DNA of 64,000 nucleotides from positions 62,001 to 126,000 of the forward strand of contig NZ_BMVL01000016.1 of assembly GCF_014650695.1 (NCBI RefSeq), read 5' to 3'. How positions within the stretch are numbered: the first letter of the stretch is position 1; each line of letters begins with the position of its first letter. The notes below the pieces were generated by a model that ran no database searches, was not told the DNA's origin, and worked only from the letters and a program-made list of their open reading frames with translations. Position numbers and translations under genes: made by a program. Below, one piece after another: positions 24,629-34,668 of the stretch. The stretch comes from Streptomyces avidinii (lineage in GTDB: Bacteria; Actinomycetota; Actinomycetes; Streptomycetales; Streptomycetaceae).

Positions 24629-25720
24629 ATGGTCACCCCAGACATCGAGATCGAGACGCTCGCCGAATTCGACCAGGTCGTGGCACGCGGCTCGCTCAGC
24701 GGCTACCGGATCCAGTCGGTGAACCTGCTGGAGCGGACCTTCGCGCTGCTCTCGGCCGACACCTCGGCGGCGGTGTTCCTGGGCTGCCCGATGGAGCCCG
24801 ACGCGGCGGTGAAGGTCCGCGCCGACGGTGCGCTGGTCTTCCCGCCCGTGCCGGACCTGCCGTTCAACCCGTACCGGGGCCTGCTCTACACGCCCGAGGA
24901 GCTCTTCACCGGGCTGCCCGACGGGTACGAGGCCACCCCGGACGCCGAGGCGTACGCCTGGTTCCAGGAAACGAAGGCCGACGGCGACGTCTTCTCCTCG
25001 ATGCTCCGCTCCGTCCACGACGACGCCATCTCCGACGCCCTGGACGAGCACCTCGCCGGCGCCCGGGTCGTCGGTGTGATGGGCGGCCACGCCATGGCGC
25101 GCGGCGGTACGGACTACCGCGGTGCGGCGGAGCTGGGCCGGGCGCTGACCCGGGCCGGGCTGACGGTCGCCACCGGCGGCGGCCCGGGCGCGATGGAAGC
25201 CGCCAATCTGGGCGCCTACCTGGCCCCGGCCCCGGACGAGGCCCTCGCCGAGGCCCTGGAGCTGCTGGCCAAGGCCCCCTCCTTCACTCCGTCGGTTTCC
25301 GACTGGGCGCGCGCGGCCTTCGACGTACGCGAGCGCTTCCCGGCCGGCGGTGACTCGGTGGGCATCCCCACCTGGTTCTACGGGCACGAGCCGCCGAACG
25401 CCTTCGCGGGACACATCGCGAAGTACTTCGCGAACGCCACCCGTGAGGACGGGCTGCTGGCCCGTTCCACCGCGGGCGTGGTCTTCCTGCCCGGCGCGGC
25501 GGGAACGGTCCAGGAGATATTCGACAGCGCGACACCGAACTACTACGGGTCGCGGGGCGAACCGGCGCCGATGGTCCTGGTCGGCCGCACCCACTGGACC
25601 GAGCACCTCCCGGCGTGGCCCCTGCTCCGGGCGCTGGCCCGCGGCCGTGCGATGGAGTCCCGGATCGCGCTCGTCGACTCGGTGGACGAGGTCCCGGACG
25701 TCCTCGCGTCAATAAGCTGA
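24629..25720 (+). CDS. LOG-family nucleotide 5'-monophosphate nucleosidase-like protein
   Basis: A 363-residue protein with a LOG/PpnN-type Rossmann fold. The first glycine-rich motif VVGVMGGHAMARGG and then TVATGGGPGAMEAANLGAYL match the family nucleotide-binding loop. The usual PGGxGTxxE phosphate-binding motif reads LPGAAGTVQEIF, replacing one glycine. LOG enzymes cleave the base from nucleoside monophosphates, and PpnN types respond to alarmones. The N-terminal 140 residues and C-terminal region are longer than plant LOG proteins, as in PpnN. ATG 24629 starts 26 bases after the permease stop. Confidence 0.85.
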   Translation: MVTPDIEIETLAEFDQVVARGSLSGYRIQSVNLLERTFALLSADTSAAVFLGCPMEPDAAVKVRADGALVFPPVPDLPFNPYRGLLYTPEELFTGLPDGYEATPDAEAYAWFQETKADGDVFSSMLRSVHDDAISDALDEHLAGARVVGVMGGHAMARGGTDYRGAAELGRALTRAGLTVATGGGPGAMEAANLGAYLAPAPDEALAEALELLAKAPSFTPSVSDWARAAFDVRERFPAGGDSVGIPTWFYGHEPPNAFAGHIAKYFANATREDGLLARSTAGVVFLPGAAGTVQEIFDSATPNYYGSRGEPAPMVLVGRTHWTEHLPAWPLLRALARGRAMESRIALVDSVDEVPDVLASIS

Positions 25721-25801
25721 CCTCCGGAAGCAACTTACCGGTCGGTTCTCACGTCTCAGGAGAGGTACCGCAAACCCTGCCAGACGTGAACGGAGCCCTT
25801 C

Positions 25802-26719
25802 GTGCTCATAGGCCTGCTGACCGCCATCGCGGCGTCCATCTGCTACGGCACAGGATCCGTGCTGCAAGCTGTCGGTTCGCGCCGCGCCGCACGGATGTCC
25901 CCGACCGCCGCCGGGACGACCGCCCACGGCGGCCCCAACCTGTCGTCCACCGCGAAAGCGGCGATGACCTGGGAATTCATCGTCGGCACCATCCTCGACT
26001 TCGTGGGCTTCGGGCTCGGGGCACTGGCAGCGCGCCTCCTTCCCCTCTTCCTCTCCCAGACCGTGATCAGCGCCAACCTGGTGATCACGGCCGTGCTGAG
26101 CGTGAAGATGCTGGGCATCCGGCTGAGCCGGAAGGAGTGGACCTCGATCGGGGTCGTCTGCACCGCGCTGGTGCTGCTGGCGACGGCCGCGGGCCATGAG
26201 GGCGGCCACCACGCGCCGATGTCCACGCACTGGTGGCTGTTGGGGATCACCCTGGTGCTGATGGTGGGCGGCACGGTGGCCGTACGCCTCCTCGGCGGCG
26301 GGGCAGCGATCCTGGCGGGCCTGCTGTCGGGCCTGGGCTTCGGCGCGCTCGGCGTCGGCGTCCGGATCCTGAACGGTGTCGACCCGTTCGACCTCTCGGC
26401 CCTCCTCACCGACCCGGCCCTCTACGCCATCCTGGTGGCGGGCATCGGCGGCATGTACCTGCACACGGTCGCCCTCCAGATCGGCTCGGTCAACGGCGCC
26501 ACGGCCGCCCTGGTCGTCGGCGAGACGGTCCTCCCTGGCGCGATCGGCGTCCTGTGGCTCGGCGACGCCTCCCGTCAGGGTCTGGGCTGGCTGGCAGTGC
26601 TCGGATTCGTCATGGCCGTCGCCGGCGCGGTCGCGGTCGCCTGGTACGGCAAGCACGAGGGCTCCGACGAGGGGGCCGACGCAGCGGCCACCGAGCCGGT
26701 ACCGGAGCCGGTCGGCTGA
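25802..26719 (+). CDS. DMT-superfamily transporter
   Basis: A 305-residue membrane protein with about ten predicted helices, starting LIGLLTAIAASICYGTGSVLQ. Two EamA-like halves are visible, each with a hydrophobic hairpin of similar composition. A short charged loop with AHEGGHHAPM lies between helices 4 and 5. Such exporters move amino acids, metabolites or toxic compounds; the substrate is unknown. GTG 25802 follows CGGAG. It is followed by a terminator hairpin at 26726-26754. Confidence 0.85.
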   Translation: MLIGLLTAIAASICYGTGSVLQAVGSRRAARMSPTAAGTTAHGGPNLSSTAKAAMTWEFIVGTILDFVGFGLGALAARLLPLFLSQTVISANLVITAVLSVKMLGIRLSRKEWTSIGVVCTALVLLATAAGHEGGHHAPMSTHWWLLGITLVLMVGGTVAVRLLGGGAAILAGLLSGLGFGALGVGVRILNGVDPFDLSALLTDPALYAILVAGIGGMYLHTVALQIGSVNGATAALVVGETVLPGAIGVLWLGDASRQGLGWLAVLGFVMAVAGAVAVAWYGKHEGSDEGADAAATEPVPEPVG

Positions 26720-26725
26720 CCCCCC

Positions 26726-26754
26726 GGCCGACCGGGCCCCTCACCCGGTCGGCC
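26726..26754 (+). terminator. Terminator hairpin after the DMT transporter
   Basis: GGCCGACCGGG (26726-26736) pairs perfectly with 26744-26754 around a seven-base loop. It begins seven bases after the stop. Confidence 0.75.
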
Positions 26755-26816
26755 GCCCCCGGTGGTGGCGCAGCGGTGGCTGCCGCTTGCTGGAGCGGGG
26801 GAGAGAGTGAGGGCTC

Positions 26817-27461
26817 GTGAACGCCACGACCGATCGGCTCGACACGCCGCGCGCGGCCGGGATGGCGGGAATCGCCTTCGCCCTGCTGCTCGCGGCGGCC
26901 ATCGTCCTGATGCGGATCGCCGTGCCTTCGGGCGACGTCGCCGACGCGCCCATCGACCCGGACAAGCGCTGGGCGATCCAAGTGGCGCTGGAGATCGTGC
27001 CCTTCGCGGGCATCTTCTTCCTCTGGTTCATGGGCGCCCTGCGTGCGCACACGGGCGCGGCCGAGGACCGGTTCGTCGCCACCGTGTTCCTCGGCAGCGG
27101 ATTCGTCTTCGTGGCCACCCTGTTCGGCTCCGCCGCGGCGGCGGGCACGGTGCTCTCCGAGGGCACGCCCTCCGACTTCGGCCGCCACTACGCCTACACA
27201 ATGCTCGCGACGTACGCCATGCGGATGGCGGCCGTCTTCGTGCTCGCGACCTCGACCATCGGGCGGATGCTCGGCGTCTTCCCCAAGCCGCTGGCGATGC
27301 TGGGCACCGTCGTCGGTCTGGTCCTGCTCGTGGTCGCCTCCGGTGTGCCCTGGGCCGAGCTGGTGTTCCCGGCCTGGGCGCTGGTCCTCAGCCTGTACAT
27401 CCTGCGCGTCCGGCGGGGCACCGCCAAAACGGGTGCCCCGAACCCCACCGATCCGCCCTGA
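26817..27461 (+). CDS. Hypothetical membrane protein with six helices
   Basis: A 214-residue protein with about six hydrophobic helices, among them IAFALLLAAAIVLMRIA, ALEIVPFAGIFFLWFMGAL, VFLGSGFVFVATLFGSAAAA and LGTVVGLVLLVVASGVPWAEL. The soluble loop after helix 1 is VPSGDVADAPIDPDKRWA. No known domain is recognised. GTG 26817 follows GGGGGAGAG. It stands alone between a terminator and the P450-related genes. Confidence 0.75.
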   Translation: MNATTDRLDTPRAAGMAGIAFALLLAAAIVLMRIAVPSGDVADAPIDPDKRWAIQVALEIVPFAGIFFLWFMGALRAHTGAAEDRFVATVFLGSGFVFVATLFGSAAAAGTVLSEGTPSDFGRHYAYTMLATYAMRMAAVFVLATSTIGRMLGVFPKPLAMLGTVVGLVLLVVASGVPWAELVFPAWALVLSLYILRVRRGTAKTGAPNPTDPP

Positions 27462-27573
27462 CCTGCGGATTCCTGCTCCGGCAGGCGCCCTCCGGGTGCC
27501 GCGTGCATGCTGGGTGATGGAGAGGAACCGGGGGGTGACGGGGAGGAACGGCCGAGGGAAAGGCAGAACCGTC

Positions 27574-27837
27574 ATGAGGCTTGTCGTCGACCTCAACCGC
27601 TGCCAGGGATACGCCCAGTGCGCATTCCTCGCGCCCGATGTCTTTGCCATGCACGGGGACGAGTCGCTGCTCTACAACCCGAACGCCGACCCCGAGCAGC
27701 GCGAGGACGTCCTGCGCGCCGTGGCGGCCTGTCCGGTCCAGGCCATCCTGCTGGAGATCACGGACGAGGACATGGCGAAGATGGCTGCCCCGCAGGCCGT
27801 GGCCGGAGCCGGATCCGCTTCCGGAGGCGCGCGGTGA
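27574..27837 (+). CDS. [3Fe-4S]-type ferredoxin
   Basis: An 87-residue ferredoxin. Cys10, Cys16 and Cys53 (in AACPVQAI) are the cluster ligands; the second position of the usual four-Cys set (residue 13) is tyrosine, which predicts a [3Fe-4S] cluster. This is common in ferredoxins that serve actinobacterial cytochrome P450s. The C-terminal 25 residues are Ala/Gly-rich. Its stop overlaps the reductase start by four bases (GTGA), and the P450 gene follows, so electrons likely pass reductase to ferredoxin to P450. Confidence 0.92.
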   Translation: MRLVVDLNRCQGYAQCAFLAPDVFAMHGDESLLYNPNADPEQREDVLRAVAACPVQAILLEITDEDMAKMAAPQAVAGAGSASGGAR

Positions 27838-29237
27838 CCGGAGCAGGAATGCGCGACGGATCCCTGGAGCACCTCAAGCGCGAGGGCCGCATCGTCGTCG
27901 TCGGCGCTTCACTGGCCGGGCTGCGAGCCGCCGAGACCATGCGCGAGAAGGGCTTCGCCGGTTCGCTGACGATGATCGGCGACGAACCGTACGAGCCGTA
28001 CGACCGGCCTCCACTGTCCAAGCAGGTCCTGCTCGGCAACGCGGTCGCCGATCACACGGCGCTCCCCCGCCGCCGGGCGATCGATGCCGACTGGCGCCTC
28101 GGTGTCCCGGCCACGGGCCTGGACATGGCCGCCCGCCGGGTCCGGCTCGGCAACGGCGACGAGGTCGAGTACGACCGGCTGCTGATCGCCACCGGTGTGC
28201 GCGCCAGGCCCTGGCCCAACGCCGAGGAGGGCGCCCTGCAGGGCGTCTTCGTGCTGCGCACCCGCGACGACGGCGAAGGGCTGCAACGGGCCCTCGCCGC
28301 CGGCCCCCGCCGGGTGCTGGTCATCGGCGCCGGGTTCACCGGATCCGAGATCGCCTCCGCCTGCCGCGAGCGCGGCCTGGACGTCACCGTCGCCGAACGG
28401 GGCGAGGCACCGCTGGTCGGTGCGCTGGGCGGGGTCATCGGCGAGGTGGCGGCCGGGATGCACCGGGAGAACGGCGTCGACCTGCGCACCGGGGTCATGG
28501 TGACCTCGCTGGAAAGCGATCCCTCCGGGCGGGTGCGCGCCGCTCACCTCTCCGACGGGTCCACCGTGGAGGCGGAGGTGGTGGTCGTCTCGCTGGGGGC
28601 GCAGCGCAACACCGAGTGGCTGGCCGGCTCCGGGCTGGGCGCCGGTCCGCGGGGCATCGCCTGCGACGCGGGCTGCCGAGCCTTCGACGTCCGCGGCATC
28701 GTCACCGACGACATCTACGTGGCGGGTGACGTGGCACGTTCCCCGCACGCCCTGTTCGGTTACCAGTTCCTGTCGCTGGAGCACTGGGGCAATGCCGTCG
28801 CACAGGCCGACACCGCCGCGCACAACATGCTGAGCGAGAGCACCGACCGGCGTCCCCACCTGTGGGTTCCGGCGTTCTGGTCCTCGCAGTTCGGCGTGAA
28901 CATCAAGTCGGTCGGGGTACCGCCGATGGGCACCGAGATCATGATCACGCAGGGCTCGCTCGCCGAGCGCCGGTTCGCGGCCGTGTACGGGTACCAGGGG
29001 CGCATGATCGCCGCCGTCACCTTCGACAACTGCCGCTGGCTGCCGTTCTACGAGCAGCAGATCGAGTCCACCGCGCCGTTCCCGCCGCCGTTCTCCACGG
29101 TGGACCGCAGGTCCGACGGAATCAAGCCGCTGCCGGCCGACTTCCCCGACCCCTCGGTCCCGACCCACGGGCCGACCATCACGCTGAGCGGCTACTCGCC
29201 GGCCGACCGGAAGATGACCTTCACCCCCGGCCGATGA
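27834..29237 (+). CDS. FAD/NAD(P)-dependent ferredoxin reductase
   Basis: A 467-residue flavoprotein of the rubredoxin/ferredoxin reductase class. Residues about 20-30 hold the first nucleotide motif GASLAGLRAAE and about 160-170 the second, IGAGFTGSEIAS. The FAD contact EPYEPYDRPPLSK is at 46-58 and the later motif IYVAGDVARSPH near 295-306. The C-terminal part is about 60 residues longer than typical PdR-type reductases, rich in proline (FPPPFST). GTG 27834 overlaps the ferredoxin stop. It probably reduces the adjacent ferredoxin with NAD(P)H. Confidence 0.9.
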   Translation: MTGAGMRDGSLEHLKREGRIVVVGASLAGLRAAETMREKGFAGSLTMIGDEPYEPYDRPPLSKQVLLGNAVADHTALPRRRAIDADWRLGVPATGLDMAARRVRLGNGDEVEYDRLLIATGVRARPWPNAEEGALQGVFVLRTRDDGEGLQRALAAGPRRVLVIGAGFTGSEIASACRERGLDVTVAERGEAPLVGALGGVIGEVAAGMHRENGVDLRTGVMVTSLESDPSGRVRAAHLSDGSTVEAEVVVVSLGAQRNTEWLAGSGLGAGPRGIACDAGCRAFDVRGIVTDDIYVAGDVARSPHALFGYQFLSLEHWGNAVAQADTAAHNMLSESTDRRPHLWVPAFWSSQFGVNIKSVGVPPMGTEIMITQGSLAERRFAAVYGYQGRMIAAVTFDNCRWLPFYEQQIESTAPFPPPFSTVDRRSDGIKPLPADFPDPSVPTHGPTITLSGYSPADRKMTFTPGR

Positions 29238-29310
29238 CCTTCGTCCCCGCGCACCACCGGCCGCGCCGCGACCGCACCGCGCCCTCCCCCGAGGATCACG
29301 AGGACCTGTC

Positions 29311-30558
29311 ATGACACAAGCCATCCTGCGGGAGATCATCGCCTACGCGAACCGCGCGAATCCGTACCCGCTGTACGAGGAGCTCCGCAAGACGCCGGTG
29401 TCCCAGGACGGGGACGGCCCGTACGTCGTCAGCACGTACTACGAGATCCACAGCCTCCTGCACGACCCGCGAATCAGCTCCGACGCCAAGAACCTGAAGG
29501 CGACCGGCGACGATCCGCTGGGGAGTCAGTCCGACGAGGAGGGGACGACCCTGCCCCCGTCGTTCCTCAAGCTCGACCCGCCCGACCACGACCGTCTGCG
29601 GCGGATGACGAACCGGCCTTTCGGCCCCCCGCACGCCCCCCACCGGGTGCACGACATGCGCGACGAACTGGGCGGCCTCGTCACCGGGCTGATCGACGGC
29701 ATCGTGGAGACCGGGCAGCTGGACCGGATCGACCTGGTCGACCAGTTCGCGTACCCCTTCCCGGTCACGGTCATCTGCCGGCTCCTCGGTGTGCCCCGCG
29801 AGGACGAGCCGCGCTTCCACGTGTGGGCGGAGACCCTGGCCGCCAGCCTGGACCCCGACCCGGACGCCGATCCCACGCAGCACGGCAAGGGTTCGATGGA
29901 CGCCCGGATGGAGCTGGGCATGTACCTGGCCGGGCTGATCGAGGAACGCCGCAAGAAGCCCGGCGACGACATGCTGTCCCAGCTGGCGACGGCGGACGGC
30001 CCGGACGGCGCGATGACCACCATGGAGGCTCTCAGCACCTCCGCCCTGCTGCTGATCGCCGGCCACGAGACCACGGTCAACCTCATCACCAACGGCATGC
30101 TGACCCTGCTGCGCCACCCGGACGTCCTCCAACGGCTGCGCGACGACCCGGACCTGGCGGTCCCGATCGTCGAGGAACTGCTGCGCTACGAGCCGCCCGT
30201 GCAGCTGCTGCCCCAGCGCACCACCCTCTCCGACGTCGAGGTCGCCGGTGTCACCATCCCCAAGGGCGCGTCCGTCTGGCTGATGCTGGCCTCCGGGAAT
30301 CGTGACCCGAAGCGGTTCGAGGATCCGGACCGCTTCGACCCGGACCGCAAGGACATCCAGCACCTCGGCCTCGGCAGCGGCATCCACAGCTGCTTCGGCG
30401 CCCCACTGGCCCGGCAGGAGGCCCAGCTGGCGCTGAGCGAACTGGCCCGCCGGCTGGAGAACCCGCGGCTGCTGGAGGACCCGCCGCAGTACCGCCAGAA
30501 CGCTGTCCTGCGCGGCCCGCGCCACCTGCCGATCGCCTGCGACGGCATCCGCCCCTAG
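29311..30558 (+). CDS. Cytochrome P450
   Basis: A 415-residue soluble bacterial P450. I-helix AGHETT is at 250-255, the ExxR motif is Glu289-Leu-Leu-Arg292, and the heme-ligand Cys361 lies in SGIHSCFG. The first position of the FxxGxxxCxG heme motif is Leu354 instead of Phe. The 180-195 region is long, acidic and glycine-rich. It is preceded by its own ferredoxin and reductase genes, a complete three-component monooxygenase. The substrate is unknown. It is tail-to-tail with the thiamine transporter genes (19 bases). Confidence 0.92.
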   Translation: MTQAILREIIAYANRANPYPLYEELRKTPVSQDGDGPYVVSTYYEIHSLLHDPRISSDAKNLKATGDDPLGSQSDEEGTTLPPSFLKLDPPDHDRLRRMTNRPFGPPHAPHRVHDMRDELGGLVTGLIDGIVETGQLDRIDLVDQFAYPFPVTVICRLLGVPREDEPRFHVWAETLAASLDPDPDADPTQHGKGSMDARMELGMYLAGLIEERRKKPGDDMLSQLATADGPDGAMTTMEALSTSALLLIAGHETTVNLITNGMLTLLRHPDVLQRLRDDPDLAVPIVEELLRYEPPVQLLPQRTTLSDVEVAGVTIPKGASVWLMLASGNRDPKRFEDPDRFDPDRKDIQHLGLGSGIHSCFGAPLARQEAQLALSELARRLENPRLLEDPPQYRQNAVLRGPRHLPIACDGIRP

Positions 30559-30577
30559 ACAGTCCCCGCTCCGTCGC

Positions 30578-31605
<1,028 letters not shown>

Positions 31606-31606
<1 letters not shown>

Positions 31607-33342
31607 CAGAACTCTCCGGAGGTCTTGTCGGGGCGCAGCCGCTCCAGCACCAGCAGGGACGCCGCGCACACCAGCATCAGAATCGTGCTCAGGGCCATCG
31701 CCTGCCCGTAGTTCAGCTCGCCGGCCCGCCCCAGCAGCCGCGCCACGGCCACCGGCAGCGTCGGCCGGTCCGCCCGCGCGATGAACACGGTCGCGCCGAA
31801 CTCCCCCAGCGACACCGCGAAGGCGAACCCGGCCGCGATCAGCAGCGCCCGCCGCACCAGTGGAAGGTCCACCTCCCGCCAGGCCCGCAAGGGCGAGGCG
31901 CCGAGTACCGCGGCGGCCTCCCGCAGCCGCCCGTCCACCGCGCGCAGTACCGGCAGCATGGTCCGTACGACGAAGGGCACGCCCACCAGCGCCTGGGCCA
32001 GCGGCACGAGGATCCATGAGGTCCGCAGGTCCAGCGGCGGCTCGTCGAGGGTGATCAGGAAACCGAAGCCCACCGTCACCGCGGACACCCCGAGCGGGAG
32101 CATCAGCATCGCGTCGAAGCCCCGTACGAAGCGGCCACCGCGCCGGGTGAGTGCCGCGGCAGCGAGTCCCCCGACGAACAGGGCGATCGCGGTGGCGGCC
32201 AGCGCGTACTGCAGGGAGTTCCAGATCGCCTCCAGGGGCGCCACCAGGAAGGTCCCGCCACCGGCGCCCGCGTCCTGCAGCGCCCGGTAGTAGCCGAGAC
32301 CGTAGCCACCGGGGGTGTCGAAGGACCGTTCGACCAGGACGCCCAGCGGCAGCACGATCAGCAGCGCGACGGTCAGGAGCACGCCGCACAGCAGGGTGCG
32401 CTGGGCCCAGCCGCGCGGCGGGTGCGTGGTGCGGCCCGGGTCCACCAGCCGCAGCGCGGTCTCGCGCCTGCGCACGGTCCAGGCGTGCACGGCGAGGATC
32501 CCGCCGATCGCGGCGAACTGCACCATCGTCAGTACGGCGGCCGTCGACAGGTCCAGGAGTTGCGCGGTCTGCCGGTAGACCTCCACCTCCAGGGTGGAGT
32601 ACGCGGGCCCGCCCAGGATCAGTACGACGCCGAAGGAGCTGAAGGTGAACAGGAACACCATCAGCGAGGCGGCGGCCACCGCCGGGACCAGTGCGGGCAG
32701 CGTCACCCGCCGCCAGGCGGTGAACCGCCCGGCGCCCAGCACCCGGGCGGCCTCCTCCTGGCGCGGATCCAGCTGGGCCCACAGCCCGCCGACCGTGCGG
32801 ACGACGACGGCGTAGTTGAAGAAGACGTGCGCGAGCAGGATCGCCCAGACGGTGGTGTCGAGCCGGACGCCCAGCAGCTCGTCGGTCAGTCCGCCCCGCC
32901 CCAGCAGCGCGAGGAAGGCGGTGCCGACCACCACGGTGGGCAGGACGAAGGGAACGGTCACCAAGGCCCGCAGCAGTTGCTTGCCGGGGAACTCGAAGCG
33001 GGCGAAGACGTAGGCGCCGGGGAGGGCGATCACCAGCGTGAGCAGGGTGGAGGCGAGCGCCTGCCAGGTGGTGAACCACAGCACGTCGGCGATGTCGGGC
33101 CGGGTCAGCACCTCCGCGAACCGGCCGAACTGCCACCCCTCGTCGGTCTTGAGGCCGCGCCCCACGATCGCGGCGACGGGGTAGGCGAAGAACAGCCCGA
33201 AGAAGGCGAGGGGGAGGGCCATCAGGGCGAGCCGCACGGCGGTCGCCCGCGCCCCCTCGCGGGGGCCGGGGCCGGGCGCGGCGCCCCCCGACGCCGCGCC
33301 CGGCTCCTTGGTGCCGCCTACTTCACGACGAGCGAGGTCCAT
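31606..33342 (-). CDS. thiP: Thiamine ABC transporter permease (ThiP-like, fused)
   Basis: A 578-residue permease with about twelve helices and two EAA loops: EEAARVLGAGRFTAWRRVTLP near residue 200 and REAAAVLGASPLRAWREVDLP near 470. The double-length arrangement equals two fused six-helix permeases, as in ThiP and FbpB. Start is ATG 33342; GTG 33354 is an alternative. The first bases overlap the thiB 3' end (stop at 33318) by 25 bases, showing coupling. It forms the thiamine channel with the ATPase of 30578-31606. Confidence 0.88.
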
Positions 33343-34415
33343 GCCTTGACCCACTGCTCACGGTTCTTGGCGATGGTCTCCGGAGCCACGTTCTCCGGCT
33401 TCTCGACGACCACGCCGTGCTTGGTGAACAGCTCCGGCAGGACGGCGTCCTTCGTCACCGGGTTCACGAACATCTGGAGCGGCATGTCCTCCTGGAACTT
33501 CTTGCTGACCAGGAAGTCCACGAGGGCCTTGCCGCCCTCCTCGTTCTTGGCGCCCTTCAGCAGACCCGCGAACTCGATCTGGCGGAAGCAGGTGCCGGTG
33601 GACACGCCCGTGGGGGCCTCGGCCGGCTGCGGCTCGCCGTACAGGACCTCGACCGGCGGGCTGGAGGCGTAGGAGACGACCAGCGGGCGGTCGCCCTTGG
33701 CCTTCTTGCCGCCCGCGGAGCCGGAGAAGCGCTCGTTGTAGGCCTGCTCCCAGCCGTCGACGACCTCGACGCCGTTGGCCTTCAGCTTGCTCCAGTAGTC
33801 CTTCCAGCCCTCGTCGCCGTACTTGCCGACGGAGGCGAGCAGGAAGCCGAGGCCGGGCGAGGAGGTCGCGGCGTTCTCGGTGACCAGCAGGTTCTTGTAC
33901 TCCGGCTTGATCAGGTCGTCCAGCGTCTGCGGCGGGGCGAGCTTCTTCTCGGTGAAGTAGGCCTTGTCGTAGTTGACGCAGATGTCACCGGAGTCGATCG
34001 GGGTGACCCGGTGTTCCTTGTCGAGCACGTACTCGGGCTTCACCTCGCCGAGGCCCTTGGCCTCGTACGGCGTGAAGATGCCGTTGTCGAGGGCGCGCGA
34101 GAGGAGCGTGTTGTCCACGCCGAAGAAGACGTCGCCGCGGGGGGAGCCCTTGGTGAGGATCTCCTGGTTCAGCGCCGCGCCCGCGTCCCCGGACTTCAGC
34201 ACCTTGACGGTGTAGCCGCTCTGCTGCTCGAACTCCTTGAGGACCGTGTCGGTCACGTTGAAGGAGTCGTGGGAGACGAGCGTGACGGTCTTGGACTTCG
34301 GGGCGTCGCTCGCGCCGGTCTTGTCCTGTGCGTCGCCGCCGCCACAGGCGCTGAGCGTGGTGACGCCCAGCGCGGCCGCGAGCGCGGCGCCCGCGATCTT
34401 CTTGGTGGTGCTCAT
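33318..34415 (-). CDS. thiB: Thiamine-binding lipoprotein ThiB
   Basis: A 365-residue substrate-binding protein. Lys-rich start MSTTKKIAGAALAAALGVTT leads to lipobox LSAC near residue 25. The mature part has the family landmarks VTLVSHDSFNVTDTVLKEFE, SPRGDVFFGVDNTLLSRAL and IPV/CVNYDKAYF. ATG 34415 is preceded by a strong AGGAGG eight bases upstream. A TPP riboswitch and a stable hairpin lie in the leader, so thiamine pyrophosphate should lower expression of the whole uptake operon. Confidence 0.93.
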   Translation of the reverse strand: MSTTKKIAGAALAAALGVTTLSACGGGDAQDKTGASDAPKSKTVTLVSHDSFNVTDTVLKEFEQQSGYTVKVLKSGDAGAALNQEILTKGSPRGDVFFGVDNTLLSRALDNGIFTPYEAKGLGEVKPEYVLDKEHRVTPIDSGDICVNYDKAYFTEKKLAPPQTLDDLIKPEYKNLLVTENAATSSPGLGFLLASVGKYGDEGWKDYWSKLKANGVEVVDGWEQAYNERFSGSAGGKKAKGDRPLVVSYASSPPVEVLYGEPQPAEAPTGVSTGTCFRQIEFAGLLKGAKNEEGGKALVDFLVSKKFQEDMPLQMFVNPVTKDAVLPELFTKHGVVVEKPENVAPETIAKNREQWVKAWTSLVVK

Positions 34416-34453
34416 TGGTGAATTCCTCCTGGGATGTCCAGGAGAAGACGCGG

Positions 34454-34492
34454 CCCTGCCCGGCGCTCTGCAGGAGCGGACGCCGGGCAGGG
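34454..34492 (-). terminator. Leader hairpin between the TPP riboswitch and thiB
   Basis: Twelve perfect pairs join 34454-34465 and 34481-34492 around a 15-base loop. Placed between the riboswitch and the thiB ribosome site, it is a probable attenuator; the lack of a U-run leaves transcription or translation control open. Confidence 0.65.
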
Positions 34493-34511
34493 CGCAACAG
34501 CAAGAGTGGTG

Positions 34512-34604
34512 ACCGAACTTCCTACCCCGAATGACCGGGGCGAGGTTCAGAGGGTCTGCGGATGACGGATACCGCACTCTCAGCGCTGTGGCGCTCCCCT
34601 GTCG
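34512..34604 (-). promoter_or_regulatory. TPP riboswitch
   Basis: On the minus strand the conserved thi-box parts occur in order: GGGGAGC, CTGAGAG (complement of 34577-34583), ACCCTCTGAACCT (34543-34555), and GTAGGAAGTTCGG (34513-34525), with a hairpin CCCCGGTCATTCGGGG between. This is the aptamer that binds thiamine pyrophosphate. It precedes thiB, whose transporter it should regulate. Confidence 0.92.
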
Positions 34605-34668
34605 GAATATGAAATTGGTTCGGCCACAGGGTACCCCGTGGCCGAATCACGTCGAACAGAAGCGGAAT

